Positions 1 through 7,642 are shown, numbered from the stretch's first letter. The stretch: DNA of 34,577 nt from Streptomyces sp. AW19M42 (GCA_000470535.1 CBRG010000312.1:1-34577), one strand, 5' to 3'. A program made the numbers and translations. The notes: a model not told the origin generated them from the letters alone.

Positions 1-426
1 GACGGCCGGCACCGCCGACACGAGCACGGCGGCGCCGGGCGCGGCCGGTTGACGGCGCGCCCGGCGCCAGCGCGCTCACGACGGCCGCCAGCACCAGTTC
101 GGCCGGCAGGCAGGGCGGCGGCCGCTCCGGCCAGGAGGCAGGCCCCACCGTGCCGTGTACGGCTGCCGACGACCTGCGGCGGGCGGGGGCGGGCGCGCGT
201 GAGGGGAACACCGCCGCCCCCTTCCGGAGTGACAACCACACAAACAGGCCCGCGACGTCCACGACGCCATCGAACATTCACCCGGAAGGACGCATTACGG
301 CAGGCGCGAACGTTTCTGCATCCCCGCCCGGCGTGAGCCTCGGGTTAGGTTCACCGACTGTCACCCCACTGACAGTCACCCAGGCCCGGGTGCCTCCGCG
401 GATTCGGCGCTGCGAGGAGAGGCATC
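1..426. other. Gene-poor left edge and upstream region of the STAS gene
   Basis: I cannot assign a gene here. The minus strand at positions 1-150 reads as alanine/valine-rich segments, but in two different frames (one around 75-120, another around 1-35). This could be the start of a gene leaving the window, a frameshifted remnant, or chance in GC-rich DNA. Positions 200-426 look non-coding and contain an inverted repeat at 356-377 plus the ribosome binding site of the next gene. Confidence 0.4.
356..377. promoter_or_regulatory. Inverted repeat upstream of the STAS gene, possible operator
   Basis: The arms GACTGTCA (356-363) and TGACAGTC (370-377) are perfect inverted copies separated by 6 nt. 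The repeat ends 49 nt before the STAS start codon, where a promoter or operator would lie. No binding protein can be named from the sequence. Confidence 0.4.
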
Positions 427-858
427 ATGACCGAGAGGCTGTCCCCCACGGCATCCCCCACCCTGGTCCCCCTGCCCGAGCCGTGCGGCCACGTGTACCG
501 CAGGAACGGCCGGACGGTGGTGGCACTGCGGGACGAGATCGACATCGCGACCGCGGCGCTCATCGCACCGGCCCTGGACGGCGCCACATCGAACGGGTCA
601 CCGCATGTGGTGGTCGACCTGACCGAGGTGAGCTTCCTGGACTGCTCGGGGCTGACGCTGCTGTGCCGGGCCCGGCGGCGGGCGCTGGACCGGGACGGGC
701 GGTTCTGGCTCGTCTGCGACTGCCCGCGGATCCTGCGGCTGCTGCGGGCGGGCCGGCTGCACGACCTGTTCCGCCCGGTGGCGACGCCGGACGACGCCTT
801 CGGCGCGCAGGAGGCGTCAGGACCGCAGGACGGGCGGACCGGCGCGTCCGGGCCGTGA
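427..858 (+). CDS. STAS-domain anti-sigma factor antagonist
   Basis: A 143-residue single-domain protein of the SpoIIAA/RsbV type. Such proteins free a sigma factor by binding its anti-sigma kinase, and are switched off when that kinase phosphorylates a conserved serine. Here the segment DLTEVSFLDCSGLTLL (residues 64-79) aligns with the SpoIIAA phosphorylation loop, placing the phospho-acceptor at Ser74. A preceding strand-helix unit (DEIDIATAALIAPAL, 36-50) fits the STAS fold. About 20 residues at the N-terminus and 25 at the C-terminus are low-complexity tails. The ATG has a good ribosome binding site (GAGGAG near 414-419). The gene is monocistronic and converges on the EF-hand gene. Its kinase partner is unknown; the HATPase protein at 4334-4849 belongs to the right family but sits 3.5 kb away. 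Confidence 0.88.
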   Translation: MTERLSPTASPTLVPLPEPCGHVYRRNGRTVVALRDEIDIATAALIAPALDGATSNGSPHVVVDLTEVSFLDCSGLTLLCRARRRALDRDGRFWLVCDCPRILRLLRAGRLHDLFRPVATPDDAFGAQEASGPQDGRTGASGP

Positions 859-878
859 GCGTGGCGGGTCTCCCGCTG

Positions 879-900
879 CCCCCGGCCCGCCGGCCGGGGG
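879..900. terminator. Bidirectional hairpin terminator between STAS and EF-hand genes
   Basis: CCCCCGGCC (879-887) and GGCCGGGGG (892-900) form a perfect 9-bp GC stem with a 4-nt loop between two convergent stop codons. There is no U tract, which is common for Streptomyces terminators. Confidence 0.6.
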
Positions 901-914
901 TCCTGGGCCGGCCG

Positions 915-1130
915 TCAGCCCTTGTTCTGCGCGGACCAGAACTCGTCGAAGGTGAGCAGCCCGTCACCGTTCGCGTCGTGGGAGTTGATCACGGCCTGCG
1001 CGACCGGCTCGGTGACGTAGGGGTCCCCCAGCTGGGCCATGACGCTCTTGTACTCGGCAGCCGAGATCAGCCCGTCGCTGTTGAGGTCGTACCGCTCGAA
1101 CGCCTTGCGCGCCGACTCGATGTCCGCCAC
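915..1130 (-). CDS. Small EF-hand calcium-binding protein
   Basis: A 71-residue acidic cytoplasmic protein with two canonical EF-hand loops: DLNSDGLISAAE (residues about 15-26) and DANGDGLLTFDE (about 52-63). Each has Asp/Asn/Ser at the coordinating positions, the central Gly-Leu and the terminal Glu. It matches the small calmodulin-like Cab proteins of streptomycetes, thought to buffer or sense Ca2+. The GTG start at 1130 is preceded by AAGGGG at a spacing of 8, and a TATAGG hexamer lies on the minus strand at 1156-1151. It is a monocistronic gene with its stop facing the STAS gene. The exact Cab paralogue (B, D or other) is not decided. Confidence 0.9.
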   Translation of the reverse strand: MADIESARKAFERYDLNSDGLISAAEYKSVMAQLGDPYVTEPVAQAVINSHDANGDGLLTFDEFWSAQNKG

Positions 1131-1275
1131 TGTTCCGCCCCTTCGTAATGCCTATATGACGGAGGTCAGATTAACGGGCGGGAGGGATGGCGATCGCGGC
1201 GGCCGGTCGTCGATCATGGGTGGGACCGTCCGCCGCCCGGCGGACGGCGGTCCGGGACGGGGAGGGTACGGCGCG

Positions 1276-1914
1276 ATGACCGACGCACTGGCGGGGATTC
1301 TGGCAGCGGCGGCACAGGGGCGGTTCCCGCCGCCGGACGGGTCCACGACGGTCGTCCGGCAGCCGAACGCCCGGGATGCCGGGGTGCTGGCGTTCACCGC
1401 GCACTCGGTGGTGTTCACCGACGAGGACCCGCGGTGGGTGCGGGCGGCCCTGGCCGGCACCCCCGGTGACGCCCTCGCCGCGACCATGAACCCGCATTTC
1501 CTGGGCGCGCTGATGACCCGGACCGGCCGGCACATGAACACGATCGACCTGCTCACGGTCGCACCGGCGCTGCCGGGCGCTCCGGAGCTTCAGCTGCGGG
1601 AGATCCGGGACCCCGGACACCCCCGGGTGGCACGGGCGATGGGCTTCCGCGACGAGGTACGCGTCTGGCGGACGGAGGGCGGGGTGCTGATCCTCGGGCG
1701 CGGGGTCGCGGGGCGCTGGGAGGCGGCGATCGAGGTAGCGGAGGAGGCGCGCGGGCAGCGGCTCGGCGAGCGGCTGGCGCGGGCGGCCCGGCAGCTGGTG
1801 CCGGGCCCGGTGGTGTGGGCGCAGCAGTCGCCGGGGAACGCCCGCAGTGTGCGGACGTTCCAGGCGGCGGGCTACCGGCCGGTGGGCTCGGAGGCGCTGC
1901 TGATCAAGGGGTGA
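1276..1914 (+). CDS. GNAT-family N-acetyltransferase
   Basis: The 212-residue product ends in a recognisable GNAT fold. A motif-A-like acetyl-CoA binding stretch EEARGQRLGERLARAA is at residues 156-171, and the typical closing element NARSVRTFQAAGYRPVG at 188-204. The first 100 residues are less conserved and may form a substrate domain, so acceptor specificity cannot be told. The ATG at 1276 was chosen because a GGGAGG site sits just upstream and coding-like composition begins there; the same frame is open further upstream but looks non-coding. The stop lies 11 nt from the convergent stop of the beta-propeller gene, with no room for a separate terminator. Confidence 0.78.
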   Translation: MTDALAGILAAAAQGRFPPPDGSTTVVRQPNARDAGVLAFTAHSVVFTDEDPRWVRAALAGTPGDALAATMNPHFLGALMTRTGRHMNTIDLLTVAPALPGAPELQLREIRDPGHPRVARAMGFRDEVRVWRTEGGVLILGRGVAGRWEAAIEVAEEARGQRLGERLARAARQLVPGPVVWAQQSPGNARSVRTFQAAGYRPVGSEALLIKG

Positions 1915-1925
1915 GCCACCCGCGA

Positions 1926-3116
1926 TCAGCGGAAGACGCCGGTGTGGCCGAGCGAGTAGCGGCCCGGCTGCGGGTAGACGGCGAGGCCGTGCGGTCCGCT
2001 GCCCACCGGGATCCGGGCGAGCTGTCTGCCGCTGGTGGTGTCGATCGCGTACACCTGCGAGTTGTAGCGCCCGCTCAGCCAGAGGACCTTGCCGTCGGCG
2101 GAGACGCCGCCCATGTCGGGGCTGCCGCCGCCCGGCAGCTGCCACTTCTTCGCCAGCTTCTTCTGTGCGAAGTCGAAGACGGAGACGGAGCCCTCGCCGC
2201 GGTTGGAGATGTACATCTCCTTGGCGTCGCGGCTGACGTAGAGCCCGTGGCAGCCCTTGCCGGTGGGCAGCAGCTTCGGGGTGGTGAACTTCCTCCCGTC
2301 CAGCACCCACATGCCGTTCGCCATCATGTCCGCGATGTAGAACGTGCTTCCGTCGGGCGACAGCTTCACGTCCTGCGGCATGGCGCCCTTGAACGGGAGC
2401 TTCTGCTGGGCCACCACCTTCATCCTCGCTGTGTCGACCTTGAGGAGTTCGCCGGAGAACTCGCAGGAGACGATGAAGTAGCGGCCGTCGGCCGAGAAGT
2501 CCGCGTGGTTCACACCCGCGCAGCTGACCGGGACCGCCTTGGCCGTCTTCATGGTGTGGGCGTCGCGGAAGACCAGCTGACGGTCCATCGAGGCCATCAC
2601 GATGGCGTACTTGCCGTTCGGCGTGAAGTAGAGGTTGTACGGGTCGGAGACGTCGACCGTCTTCCCTGCCTCGCCGGTCGCCGGGTCGATCGCGGTGAGG
2701 CTGTCGCCGACGTCGTTGTTGACCCAGAGGGTCTTCAGGTCCCAGGACGGGACGACGTGCTGCGGCTGCCGGCCGACCGGGATGGTCTTGATGACCTTGT
2801 ACGTCGCGGGGTCGATCACCGTGACCGTGTTGGAGTTGGTGTTGGGGACGTACACCCGGGACGGGAAGCCCTTGACGGCCGGCGACAGCTTTCCGGCGGC
2901 GTCGGCCGCGTAGACGTTCGCGGGATCGAGCACCGGGGGCATCCCGGCCAGTCCGGGCGGCGCGGGCGGGGTGACGTGCTTGGTTCTGGCGGGTGGTGCG
3001 GCGGCCTCGGTCGCGGTGTCGGACGCGGACTTGCCGGCGGGGGTGCCGCAGCCGGTGAGTGCGGCGAGCAGGACGCCTCCGAGCAGGGCAGCGGCGCGCG
3101 TGGTGGAGGGATGCAT
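1926..3116 (-). CDS. Secreted lipoprotein with YVTN/YncE-type beta-propeller
   Basis: A 396-residue lipoprotein. The signal peptide ends in the lipobox LTGC with Cys23 as the lipidated residue, followed by a Thr/Ala/Pro-rich linker to about residue 65. The rest is made of repeated propeller blades with the signature D-P-A-T-x-K-V/G and phrases such as NTNSNTVTVIDPATYKV, KLSPDGSTFYIAD and YISNRGEGSVSVFD, as in the YVTN/YncE family. Such proteins bind partners or ligands outside the membrane, and no catalytic residues are evident. The start codon overlaps the stop of the upstream deacetylase gene by one base (TGATG), with GGAG about 10 nt before it, so the two are probably translationally coupled and may act together on the cell surface. 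Confidence 0.85.
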   Translation of the reverse strand: MHPSTTRAAALLGGVLLAALTGCGTPAGKSASDTATEAAAPPARTKHVTPPAPPGLAGMPPVLDPANVYAADAAGKLSPAVKGFPSRVYVPNTNSNTVTVIDPATYKVIKTIPVGRQPQHVVPSWDLKTLWVNNDVGDSLTAIDPATGEAGKTVDVSDPYNLYFTPNGKYAIVMASMDRQLVFRDAHTMKTAKAVPVSCAGVNHADFSADGRYFIVSCEFSGELLKVDTARMKVVAQQKLPFKGAMPQDVKLSPDGSTFYIADMMANGMWVLDGRKFTTPKLLPTGKGCHGLYVSRDAKEMYISNRGEGSVSVFDFAQKKLAKKWQLPGGGSPDMGGVSADGKVLWLSGRYNSQVYAIDTTSGRQLARIPVGSGPHGLAVYPQPGRYSLGHTGVFR

Positions 3117-3922
3117 CAGGTCAACAGCTCCGTGGTCGTCACCGCACGCAGTCCGCGGCGGTCGAGTTCGGTGAGAAGGAGGGGCAGCGCGGCGACCGTG
3201 TCCGCGTAGCCGAAGTGCATGCTCACCACCGATCCGTGGCGGATCTCGCCCGTCACCTTGCGGGTGACGGCCGCGGCGCCGGGCGAGGTGAAGTCGAGGG
3301 AGTCCACGTCGTAGGAGAGGACGTGCGGGTAGCCCGCGCGGACGGCGAGCCGCTGAACGAGCGCAGTGGCGTACTGGGTGCGCGAGGGCCGGAACCAGGT
3401 TCCGATGGAGCCGGTGAGCCGGCGCAGCCGCTGGGCGCAGCCGGTGATCTCCGCGTACGCCTGCGCCTCGTCCATCGAGGAGATGCCGACATGGCGCTGG
3501 GTGTGGTTGCCGAGGTCGTGGCCGCCGTCGAGGATGCGACGGGCCATCTCGGGGTGTTCGTCGAGCCAGCTGCCGACGGCGAGGACGGTGACCCGCGCTC
3601 CGGCCCGTTCGGCCTCGGCCAGCACGGTCCTGGCGATGGCGGGGTCGCCCTGGCCGTGGAAGGTGAGGGCGACGCGGGCGCGGTCGCGGGGGCCGTGGCC
3701 GATCTGCACCGGCTGTCCGCAGAAGCGGCGCGGGGCGGGTGCGGGGGCGTGAGCTCCGGCGGTGGCGGCCGGCCTCTTCGGTGCCGGGTGGGTGAGGGTC
3801 TTCGCCGCTTTGCCGGCTGTGTCTCGGTCCCCGCAACCGGCGGCGAGGCCCGCGGCGAGGGCGGCCCCGGCTCCTGCGCGCAGGGCACTTCGGCGGTGCA
3901 CCGGTGTGTCGGAGACGTTCAT
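3116..3922 (-). CDS. Polysaccharide deacetylase-like (NodB homology) lipoprotein with altered motif 1
   Basis: A 268-residue exported protein. The N-terminus has a twin-arginine-like RRSALRAG followed by a hydrophobic stretch and lipobox LAAGC (Cys30), suggesting a Tat-exported lipoprotein. The NodB fold is recognisable from NHTQRH (His140 and His144, the metal-binding histidines), RPS at 178-180, SYDVDSLDF (203-211) and VVSMHFG (232-238). The usual motif 1 TFDDG is replaced by TFHGQG (87-92), so both the catalytic and the metal-binding aspartates are missing. It may use another residue, or be a binding protein rather than an enzyme. There is no Shine-Dalgarno site; TACTGT lies exactly 7 nt before the ATG. 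It is first gene of the operon with the beta-propeller lipoprotein. Confidence 0.8.
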   Translation of the reverse strand: MNVSDTPVHRRSALRAGAGAALAAGLAAGCGDRDTAGKAAKTLTHPAPKRPAATAGAHAPAPAPRRFCGQPVQIGHGPRDRARVALTFHGQGDPAIARTVLAEAERAGARVTVLAVGSWLDEHPEMARRILDGGHDLGNHTQRHVGISSMDEAQAYAEITGCAQRLRRLTGSIGTWFRPSRTQYATALVQRLAVRAGYPHVLSYDVDSLDFTSPGAAAVTRKVTGEIRHGSVVSMHFGYADTVAALPLLLTELDRRGLRAVTTTELLT

Positions 3923-3929
3923 GCGCAGA

Positions 3930-3935
3930 ACAGTA
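3930..3935 (-). promoter_or_regulatory. Candidate -10 element of a leaderless promoter (deacetylase operon)
   Basis: On the minus strand TACTGT is followed by 7 nt and then the ATG at 3922. The region between holds no ribosome binding site, and upstream DNA is unusually AT-rich for this window. This geometry puts the start codon at or next to the transcription start. Confidence 0.45.
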
Positions 3936-4253
3936 AGTGCGGACTGTCAGGAAAATAACAATTGACCCTTTTCGCCACTTCCGCCGGTCACGCGGATGCG
4001 CATGATCGACACTCTCAGCGATCAATGAATCACCCGCGAAGCCGGGGCGTCACTCATTGATTCCCAGGCAAGTGACCCAGCACACCTAAGATTCAGCACA
4101 GAAATCGCTAGAACTATATGACTATGGGCGTTTTGCGGCTTTGGCGATGTAGTCGCCCGTCTGCCATAGTCGGTGACACGACCCGCACTGACCCGGGCCG
4201 GGTCGTCATAAGCGGCCGTGGACACACCCCCCATTTCACGGCCCCCACACAGC
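3936..4253. other. Gene-free stretch upstream of the deacetylase operon
   Basis: No convincing gene. A 70-codon open frame on the minus strand (4234-4022) has no family features. The segment around 3950-4140 is notably AT-rich and contains the inverted repeat ATCAATGA (4021-4028) / TCATTGAT (4054-4061), about 100 nt upstream of the deacetylase start, which may be a regulatory site. Confidence 0.5.
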
Positions 4254-4291
4254 AGCCCCCGCAGCGCCGCACCACGGCCGAACCGGGGGCT
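4254..4291 (-). terminator. Possible terminator downstream of the HATPase gene
   Basis: AGCCCCCG (4254-4261) pairs with CGGGGGCT (4284-4291), with additional imperfect pairing inside the loop. It lies about 40 nt past the stop codon of the minus-strand HATPase gene. Confidence 0.4.
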
Positions 4292-4333
4292 TCTGTGCGT
4301 CCGGAGCCCGCGCGGCCGGTCAGCCGGGGGCCG

Positions 4334-4849
4334 TCAATGGTCGGAGATCCGCATCTCGAACCAGGTGATCTTGCCGCGCGGCAGCAGATCCACACCCCAC
4401 CGGTCGGAGAGCTTGTCGACGAGGAAGAGGCCCCGCCCGCTGACATCCATCGCCTGTACGGGCATGAGGCAGGGCAGTCCGCGCGAGGGGTCGCGCACCT
4501 CGATCCTGATCCAGCCGCGGCGGCGCAGCATCCGCAGACCGAAGACCCTGGCACCGGTGTGCCGCACCGCGTTGCCGACGAGTTCGGAGACGAGCAGCAC
4601 GGCGTACTCGCCGGTCTGCGGGGAGAGCGCCCACTGGCGCAGCACCACGCAGGAGGTGAGCCGGCGCGCGGTGGCCGCGGATTCCGGACGGGAGGGCAGC
4701 CGCACCTCGTCCTCCGTCGGGTTCCCGAACAACTCCAGCGCCTTGAACGCCTGTTCGTCCTCGACGGCCGGCACCCTCCGTGCCGCTGTCGCGCCGCTGC
4801 GCTGTCGCGGCTGCTCCACACCCTCCAGGCCCGCCATGGACACCATCAT
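4334..4849 (-). CDS. RsbW-like HATPase (anti-sigma regulatory kinase family)
   Basis: A 171-residue protein with a single GHKL ATPase domain. The N box is LLVSELVGNAVRHTG (85-99), the G1-like box IEVRDPSRG (116-124) and the G2 box SGRGLFLVDKLSDRWGV (137-153), with a closing KITWFEM strand. Streptomycetes carry many such proteins; some bind sigma factors or phosphorylate STAS antagonists, and most are uncharacterised. G1 has DPSRG, a variant of the usual D-x-S/N-P/x form. The start is uncertain: ATGs at 4849, 4846 and 4837 are all possible and none has an ideal ribosome binding site. A 12-bp palindrome (4925-4936) lies upstream. It is not in an operon with a sigma factor here, so the partner is unknown. 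Confidence 0.82.
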   Translation of the reverse strand: MMVSMAGLEGVEQPRQRSGATAARRVPAVEDEQAFKALELFGNPTEDEVRLPSRPESAATARRLTSCVVLRQWALSPQTGEYAVLLVSELVGNAVRHTGARVFGLRMLRRRGWIRIEVRDPSRGLPCLMPVQAMDVSGRGLFLVDKLSDRWGVDLLPRGKITWFEMRISDH

Positions 4850-4924
4850 GGCCGCAAGGGGGACACTCCGGGGCCGTTCCGAGGGAATCCCCGCCCCGGA
4901 ATCAGCAATTCCGCAGCGGCCTGC

Positions 4925-4936
4925 TGGCATATGCCA
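4925..4936. promoter_or_regulatory. Palindrome TGGCATATGCCA upstream of the HATPase gene
   Basis: A perfect 12-bp palindrome 75 nt upstream of the 4849 start codon. A second imperfect dyad (GGAAT/ATTCC, 4898-4912) lies closer to the gene. Possible operator; the binding factor is unknown. Confidence 0.3.
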
Positions 4937-5017
4937 CTGGCAGAATGCGCCCCGCCACACCCCCGCCGACCTGCGCCGACACCGACCCCGAAGGGGTTTG
5001 CTGACGCCGACGGAACA

Positions 5018-5046
5018 CTGAGCCTTAAGGTTGCCTTAAGGCTCAG
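5018..5046 (-). terminator. Hairpin terminator after the enoyl-CoA hydratase gene
   Basis: CTGAGCCTTAAGG (5018-5030) and CCTTAAGGCTCAG (5034-5046) are perfect 13-nt inverted arms around a 3-nt loop, 54 nt past the hydratase stop codon. Each arm contains the self-complementary CCTTAAGG, so two alternative foldings or a protein site are possible. Confidence 0.6.
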
Positions 5047-5100
5047 CTAATCCGCCCGCACGGATGAACGCGCCGTGATCTGTTCCCAACTGGCGTTCGG

Positions 5101-5868
5101 TCAGAGGAATTTGGCCTTGCCCGGTCCTTCGTCCACAAAGCTACGCATACCGCGCTCCCGGTCCTCCGTGGCGAAGAGTCCGGCGAACCAGGTGCGCTCG
5201 ATCGTGAGGCCCGTGTCGATGTCCGTCTCCAGCCCGGCGTCCACCGCCTCCTTGGCGGCGCGCAGCGCGAGGGCGGGGCCCTTCGCCAGCTTCGCGGCCC
5301 AGGCGTGCGCGTGCTCGTACACCTCGGCGGCCGGCACGACCCGGTCCACCAGGCCCATGGCGAGCGCCTCCTCGGCCTTCACGTGCCGGCCGGTGAAGAT
5401 CAGGTCCTTGGCCTTGGCGGGGCCCACCAGACGGGCGAGCCGCTGGGTGCCGCCGGCCCCCGGGATCAGTCCGAGCATGATCTCCGGCTGCCCGAGCTTG
5501 GCGTTGTCCCCTGCGATCCGGAAGTCGGCGCAGAGGGCCAGCTCGCAGCCGCCGCCGAGCGCGTAGCCGGTGACGGCCGCGACGACGGGCTTGGGGATCC
5601 TGGCCACCGCGGTGAAGGACTCCTGCAGCGCCTTGGACCGGACCACCATCGCCGGGTGGTCCATCGCCTGCATCTCCTTGATGTCCGCGCCCGCCGCGAA
5701 CACCTTCTCGCCGCCGTAGAGCACCACGGCGCGCACGTCGTCGCGCCCGGAGGCCTCCTCCGCCAGCTCGCGCAGCCGGTCCTGGGTGGCGATGTCCAGG
5801 GCGTTCATCGGCGGACGGTCCAGCCGGATCGTGCCGACGCCGCCGCTTACTTCGAGGGTTACGGTCAT
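5101..5868 (-). CDS. Enoyl-CoA hydratase/isomerase (crotonase family)
   Basis: A 255-residue cytoplasmic enzyme of normal crotonase length, which adds water to trans-2-enoyl-CoA esters, usually in fatty-acid beta-oxidation. Both oxyanion-hole segments are visible: FAAGADIKEM (57-66) and YALGGGCELAL (102-112). The two catalytic glutamates of true hydratases map to Glu109 and Glu129 (LGQPEIMLGLIPGAGGTQR region), so hydratase activity is more likely than isomerase only. The ATG at 5868 has no Shine-Dalgarno site, but TAACCT stands 7 nt before it, as expected for a leaderless mRNA. An upstream in-frame start at 5925 would add 19 residues with no family similarity. The gene stands alone with its own terminator; the substrate is not deducible. 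Confidence 0.9.
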   Translation of the reverse strand: MTVTLEVSGGVGTIRLDRPPMNALDIATQDRLRELAEEASGRDDVRAVVLYGGEKVFAAGADIKEMQAMDHPAMVVRSKALQESFTAVARIPKPVVAAVTGYALGGGCELALCADFRIAGDNAKLGQPEIMLGLIPGAGGTQRLARLVGPAKAKDLIFTGRHVKAEEALAMGLVDRVVPAAEVYEHAHAWAAKLAKGPALALRAAKEAVDAGLETDIDTGLTIERTWFAGLFATEDRERGMRSFVDEGPGKAKFL

Positions 5869-5875
5869 GGGAGGC

Positions 5876-5881
5876 AGGTTA
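5876..5881 (-). promoter_or_regulatory. Candidate -10 element of a leaderless promoter (hydratase)
   Basis: TAACCT on the minus strand, followed by 7 nt and the ATG at 5868. The intervening bases are pyrimidine-rich and cannot serve as a ribosome binding site. Confidence 0.45.
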
Positions 5882-5952
5882 ACCGGCGCTAACACCGGGC
5901 CGGACAGTCCCGTGCCTTTCTTCACGGCCCCCGGGCGGCCTCCGACCGGCTC

Positions 5953-6387
5953 TCAGCCCTCGACCCAGCCGTGCTGCTTGGCGAACTGCAGCAGCCCCTG
6001 GCGCACCTGGAGGATGTGCGCCGCGGTGAGACCGGGCGCCGCCTCCAGCAGCACCTCCGTCACGTCCCGCACGTACTCCTGCGAACTGAGCACATCGCAC
6101 AGCACGTCGTCGCCGTCCGCGACCTGCCTGGCAGGGGACTCGGAGCGCCCCTGGAACGCGGAGGCCGGGGCCGCGTTGCCGCCGCCGGGGGCGAGTTGCA
6201 CCGAGGACGCCTTCAGGCCCCGGTCGCCCTGCTCGATCTCGAACCCGACCATCAGACCGGGCCTGAGGGAGGCCTCGGGGATACGGAGGTCGTTCACATG
6301 CAGGAAGACGTCCTCGCCCCCGTGATCGGGAGCGATGAACCCATAACCCTTGACGCCGTCGAACCGCACCACACGACCGGTGACCAT
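5953..6387 (-). CDS. Cold-shock-domain protein with a C-terminal extension
   Basis: A 144-residue protein. Residues 1-66 form a cold-shock domain with the nucleic-acid-binding motifs RNP1 (KGYGFI, 13-18) and RNP2 (DVFLH, 26-30). Stand-alone Csp proteins are about 67 residues, so residues 67-144 are an addition: a Gly/Ala/Ser linker and a helical segment (SSQEYVRDVTEVLLEAA onward) ending in QHGWVEG. It probably binds single-stranded RNA or DNA; the role of the added segment is unknown. The ATG at 6387 is preceded by GAGAGG at good spacing. An upstream in-frame TTG at 6396 is less likely. It lies 84 nt upstream of the hydratase start on the same strand; the hydratase appears to have its own promoter. 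Confidence 0.85.
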   Translation of the reverse strand: MVTGRVVRFDGVKGYGFIAPDHGGEDVFLHVNDLRIPEASLRPGLMVGFEIEQGDRGLKASSVQLAPGGGNAAPASAFQGRSESPARQVADGDDVLCDVLSSQEYVRDVTEVLLEAAPGLTAAHILQVRQGLLQFAKQHGWVEG

Positions 6388-6793
6388 CGGAACCAACCTC
6401 TCAACGAAACCCCGGACCCGTGCCCGGGATACCCCTGCCGCAGCTGCCGGGCCCGGACCTCGTACACCCCTGCGGACCCGCCGTGCGACTACCTGCGCAC
6501 CACTGTGCCAGGAGTTGTGGCCCGGCAGCCACCGGTCCGCGGCGGTTCACGGGTAACACCTGGAACCGCGCCCGGGAGCCGCCGCGCGAGGGCGACCGAC
6601 CCGGATCCGGCCCGCCGGACGCCATACCCGCGCGGAACACCGAGGTATACGATTCCGGCATCCCGGTCTCTACAACGAAGCCGAGCGATGCCGAGCGCCG
6701 GGTGGCCACCCCTCACGGCGAACGGCCGCACCCACCGCGAGAACTCCCTGAAGCCGCACATCACGTCAGCACGGACTGGAAGGACTGGCCTCG
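6388..6793. other. Divergent intergenic region, cold-shock and metallophosphoesterase genes
   Basis: About 400 nt with no supported gene. It must hold promoters for both flanking genes. The only AT-rich element on the plus strand is TATACGAT around 6646-6653, about 140 nt before the metallophosphoesterase start and a weak -10 candidate. Several short GC dyads (for example around 6430-6460) are not convincing as specific sites. Confidence 0.4.
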
Positions 6794-7642
6794 GTGTCCC
6801 ACGGAAAGCTGCTCGCGCTCAGCGACCAGCACATCGCCCACGCGGAGAACCGGCGCATCACGGAGTCGCTCCGGCCGGAGTCCGACGACGACTGGCTGCT
6901 CGTCGCCGGGGACGTCGGCGAGAAGTTCGAGGACATCGCGTGGGCGCTGGAACTGCTCGCGAAACGTTTCAGCAAGGTCATCTGGACCCCCGGCAACCAC
7001 GAGTTGTGGACCCACCCCTCCGACCCCGTCACCCTGCGCGGCGTCGCCCGCTACCAGGCCCTGGTCGACGTGTGCCGAAGCATCGGCGTACTGACCCCAG
7101 AGGACCCGTACCCGGTCTGGCACGGCGGGGAGGAACCCGTCACGGTCGCCCCGCTGTTCGTCCTGTACGACTACTCCTTCTTCGCGCCCGGGACCAGCAC
7201 CAAGGACGAATCCCTGCGGGTGGCCCACGAGTCGGGGGTGGTGTGCACCGACGAGTTCCTGCTCCACCCCGACCCGTACCCGTCCCGTGACGCCTGGTGC
7301 CGGGCCCGGGTCGCCCTCACCGAGGAGCGGCTCGCGGCCGTCGACCCCCGGTACGGCACGGTGCTCGTCAACCACTATCCGCTGGTACGGGACCCCACGC
7401 GGGTGCTGCGCCACCCCGAGTTCGCCCAGTGGTGCGGCACCACGCTGACCGCCGACTGGCACCTGCGTTTCCGGGCGGTCGCCGCCGTCTACGGCCACCT
7501 CCACATCCCCAGGGTTACCTGGCACGACGGGGTCCGCTTCGAGGAGGTGTCGATCGGATACCCGCGGGAGTGGCGCCCCCGGCCGGCCCGCACCCCGCTG
7601 CGCCAGATCCTGCCCCGGACCGACTCGCCGCAGGCGGAGTGA
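6794..7642 (+). CDS. Calcineurin-like metallophosphoesterase
   Basis: A 282-residue cytoplasmic protein with the full set of dimetal phosphoesterase motifs in order: SDQHIAH (D-x-H, 10-16), AGDVGEKF (G-D-x), TPGNHELW (G-N-H-E), VNHYPL (the isolated His), and YGHLHIPR (G-H-x-H). It therefore should bind two metal ions and cleave a phosphoester; the substrate could be a nucleotide, protein or small molecule and cannot be read from sequence. The GTG start has GGAAGGA ahead of it. The gene stands alone and is followed by a strong perfect hairpin. Confidence 0.9.
   Translation: MSHGKLLALSDQHIAHAENRRITESLRPESDDDWLLVAGDVGEKFEDIAWALELLAKRFSKVIWTPGNHELWTHPSDPVTLRGVARYQALVDVCRSIGVLTPEDPYPVWHGGEEPVTVAPLFVLYDYSFFAPGTSTKDESLRVAHESGVVCTDEFLLHPDPYPSRDAWCRARVALTEERLAAVDPRYGTVLVNHYPLVRDPTRVLRHPEFAQWCGTTLTADWHLRFRAVAAVYGHLHIPRVTWHDGVRFEEVSIGYPREWRPRPARTPLRQILPRTDSPQAE

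Noticed and set aside
4022..4234. A 70-codon minus-strand small protein
   Set aside because: No start signal, no recognisable motif and low coding character; the region is AT-rich intergenic DNA.
5018..5046. DtxR/IdeR-type iron box
   Set aside because: The central 19 bp do not match the TTAGGTTAG-like consensus, and the position after a stop codon fits a terminator better.
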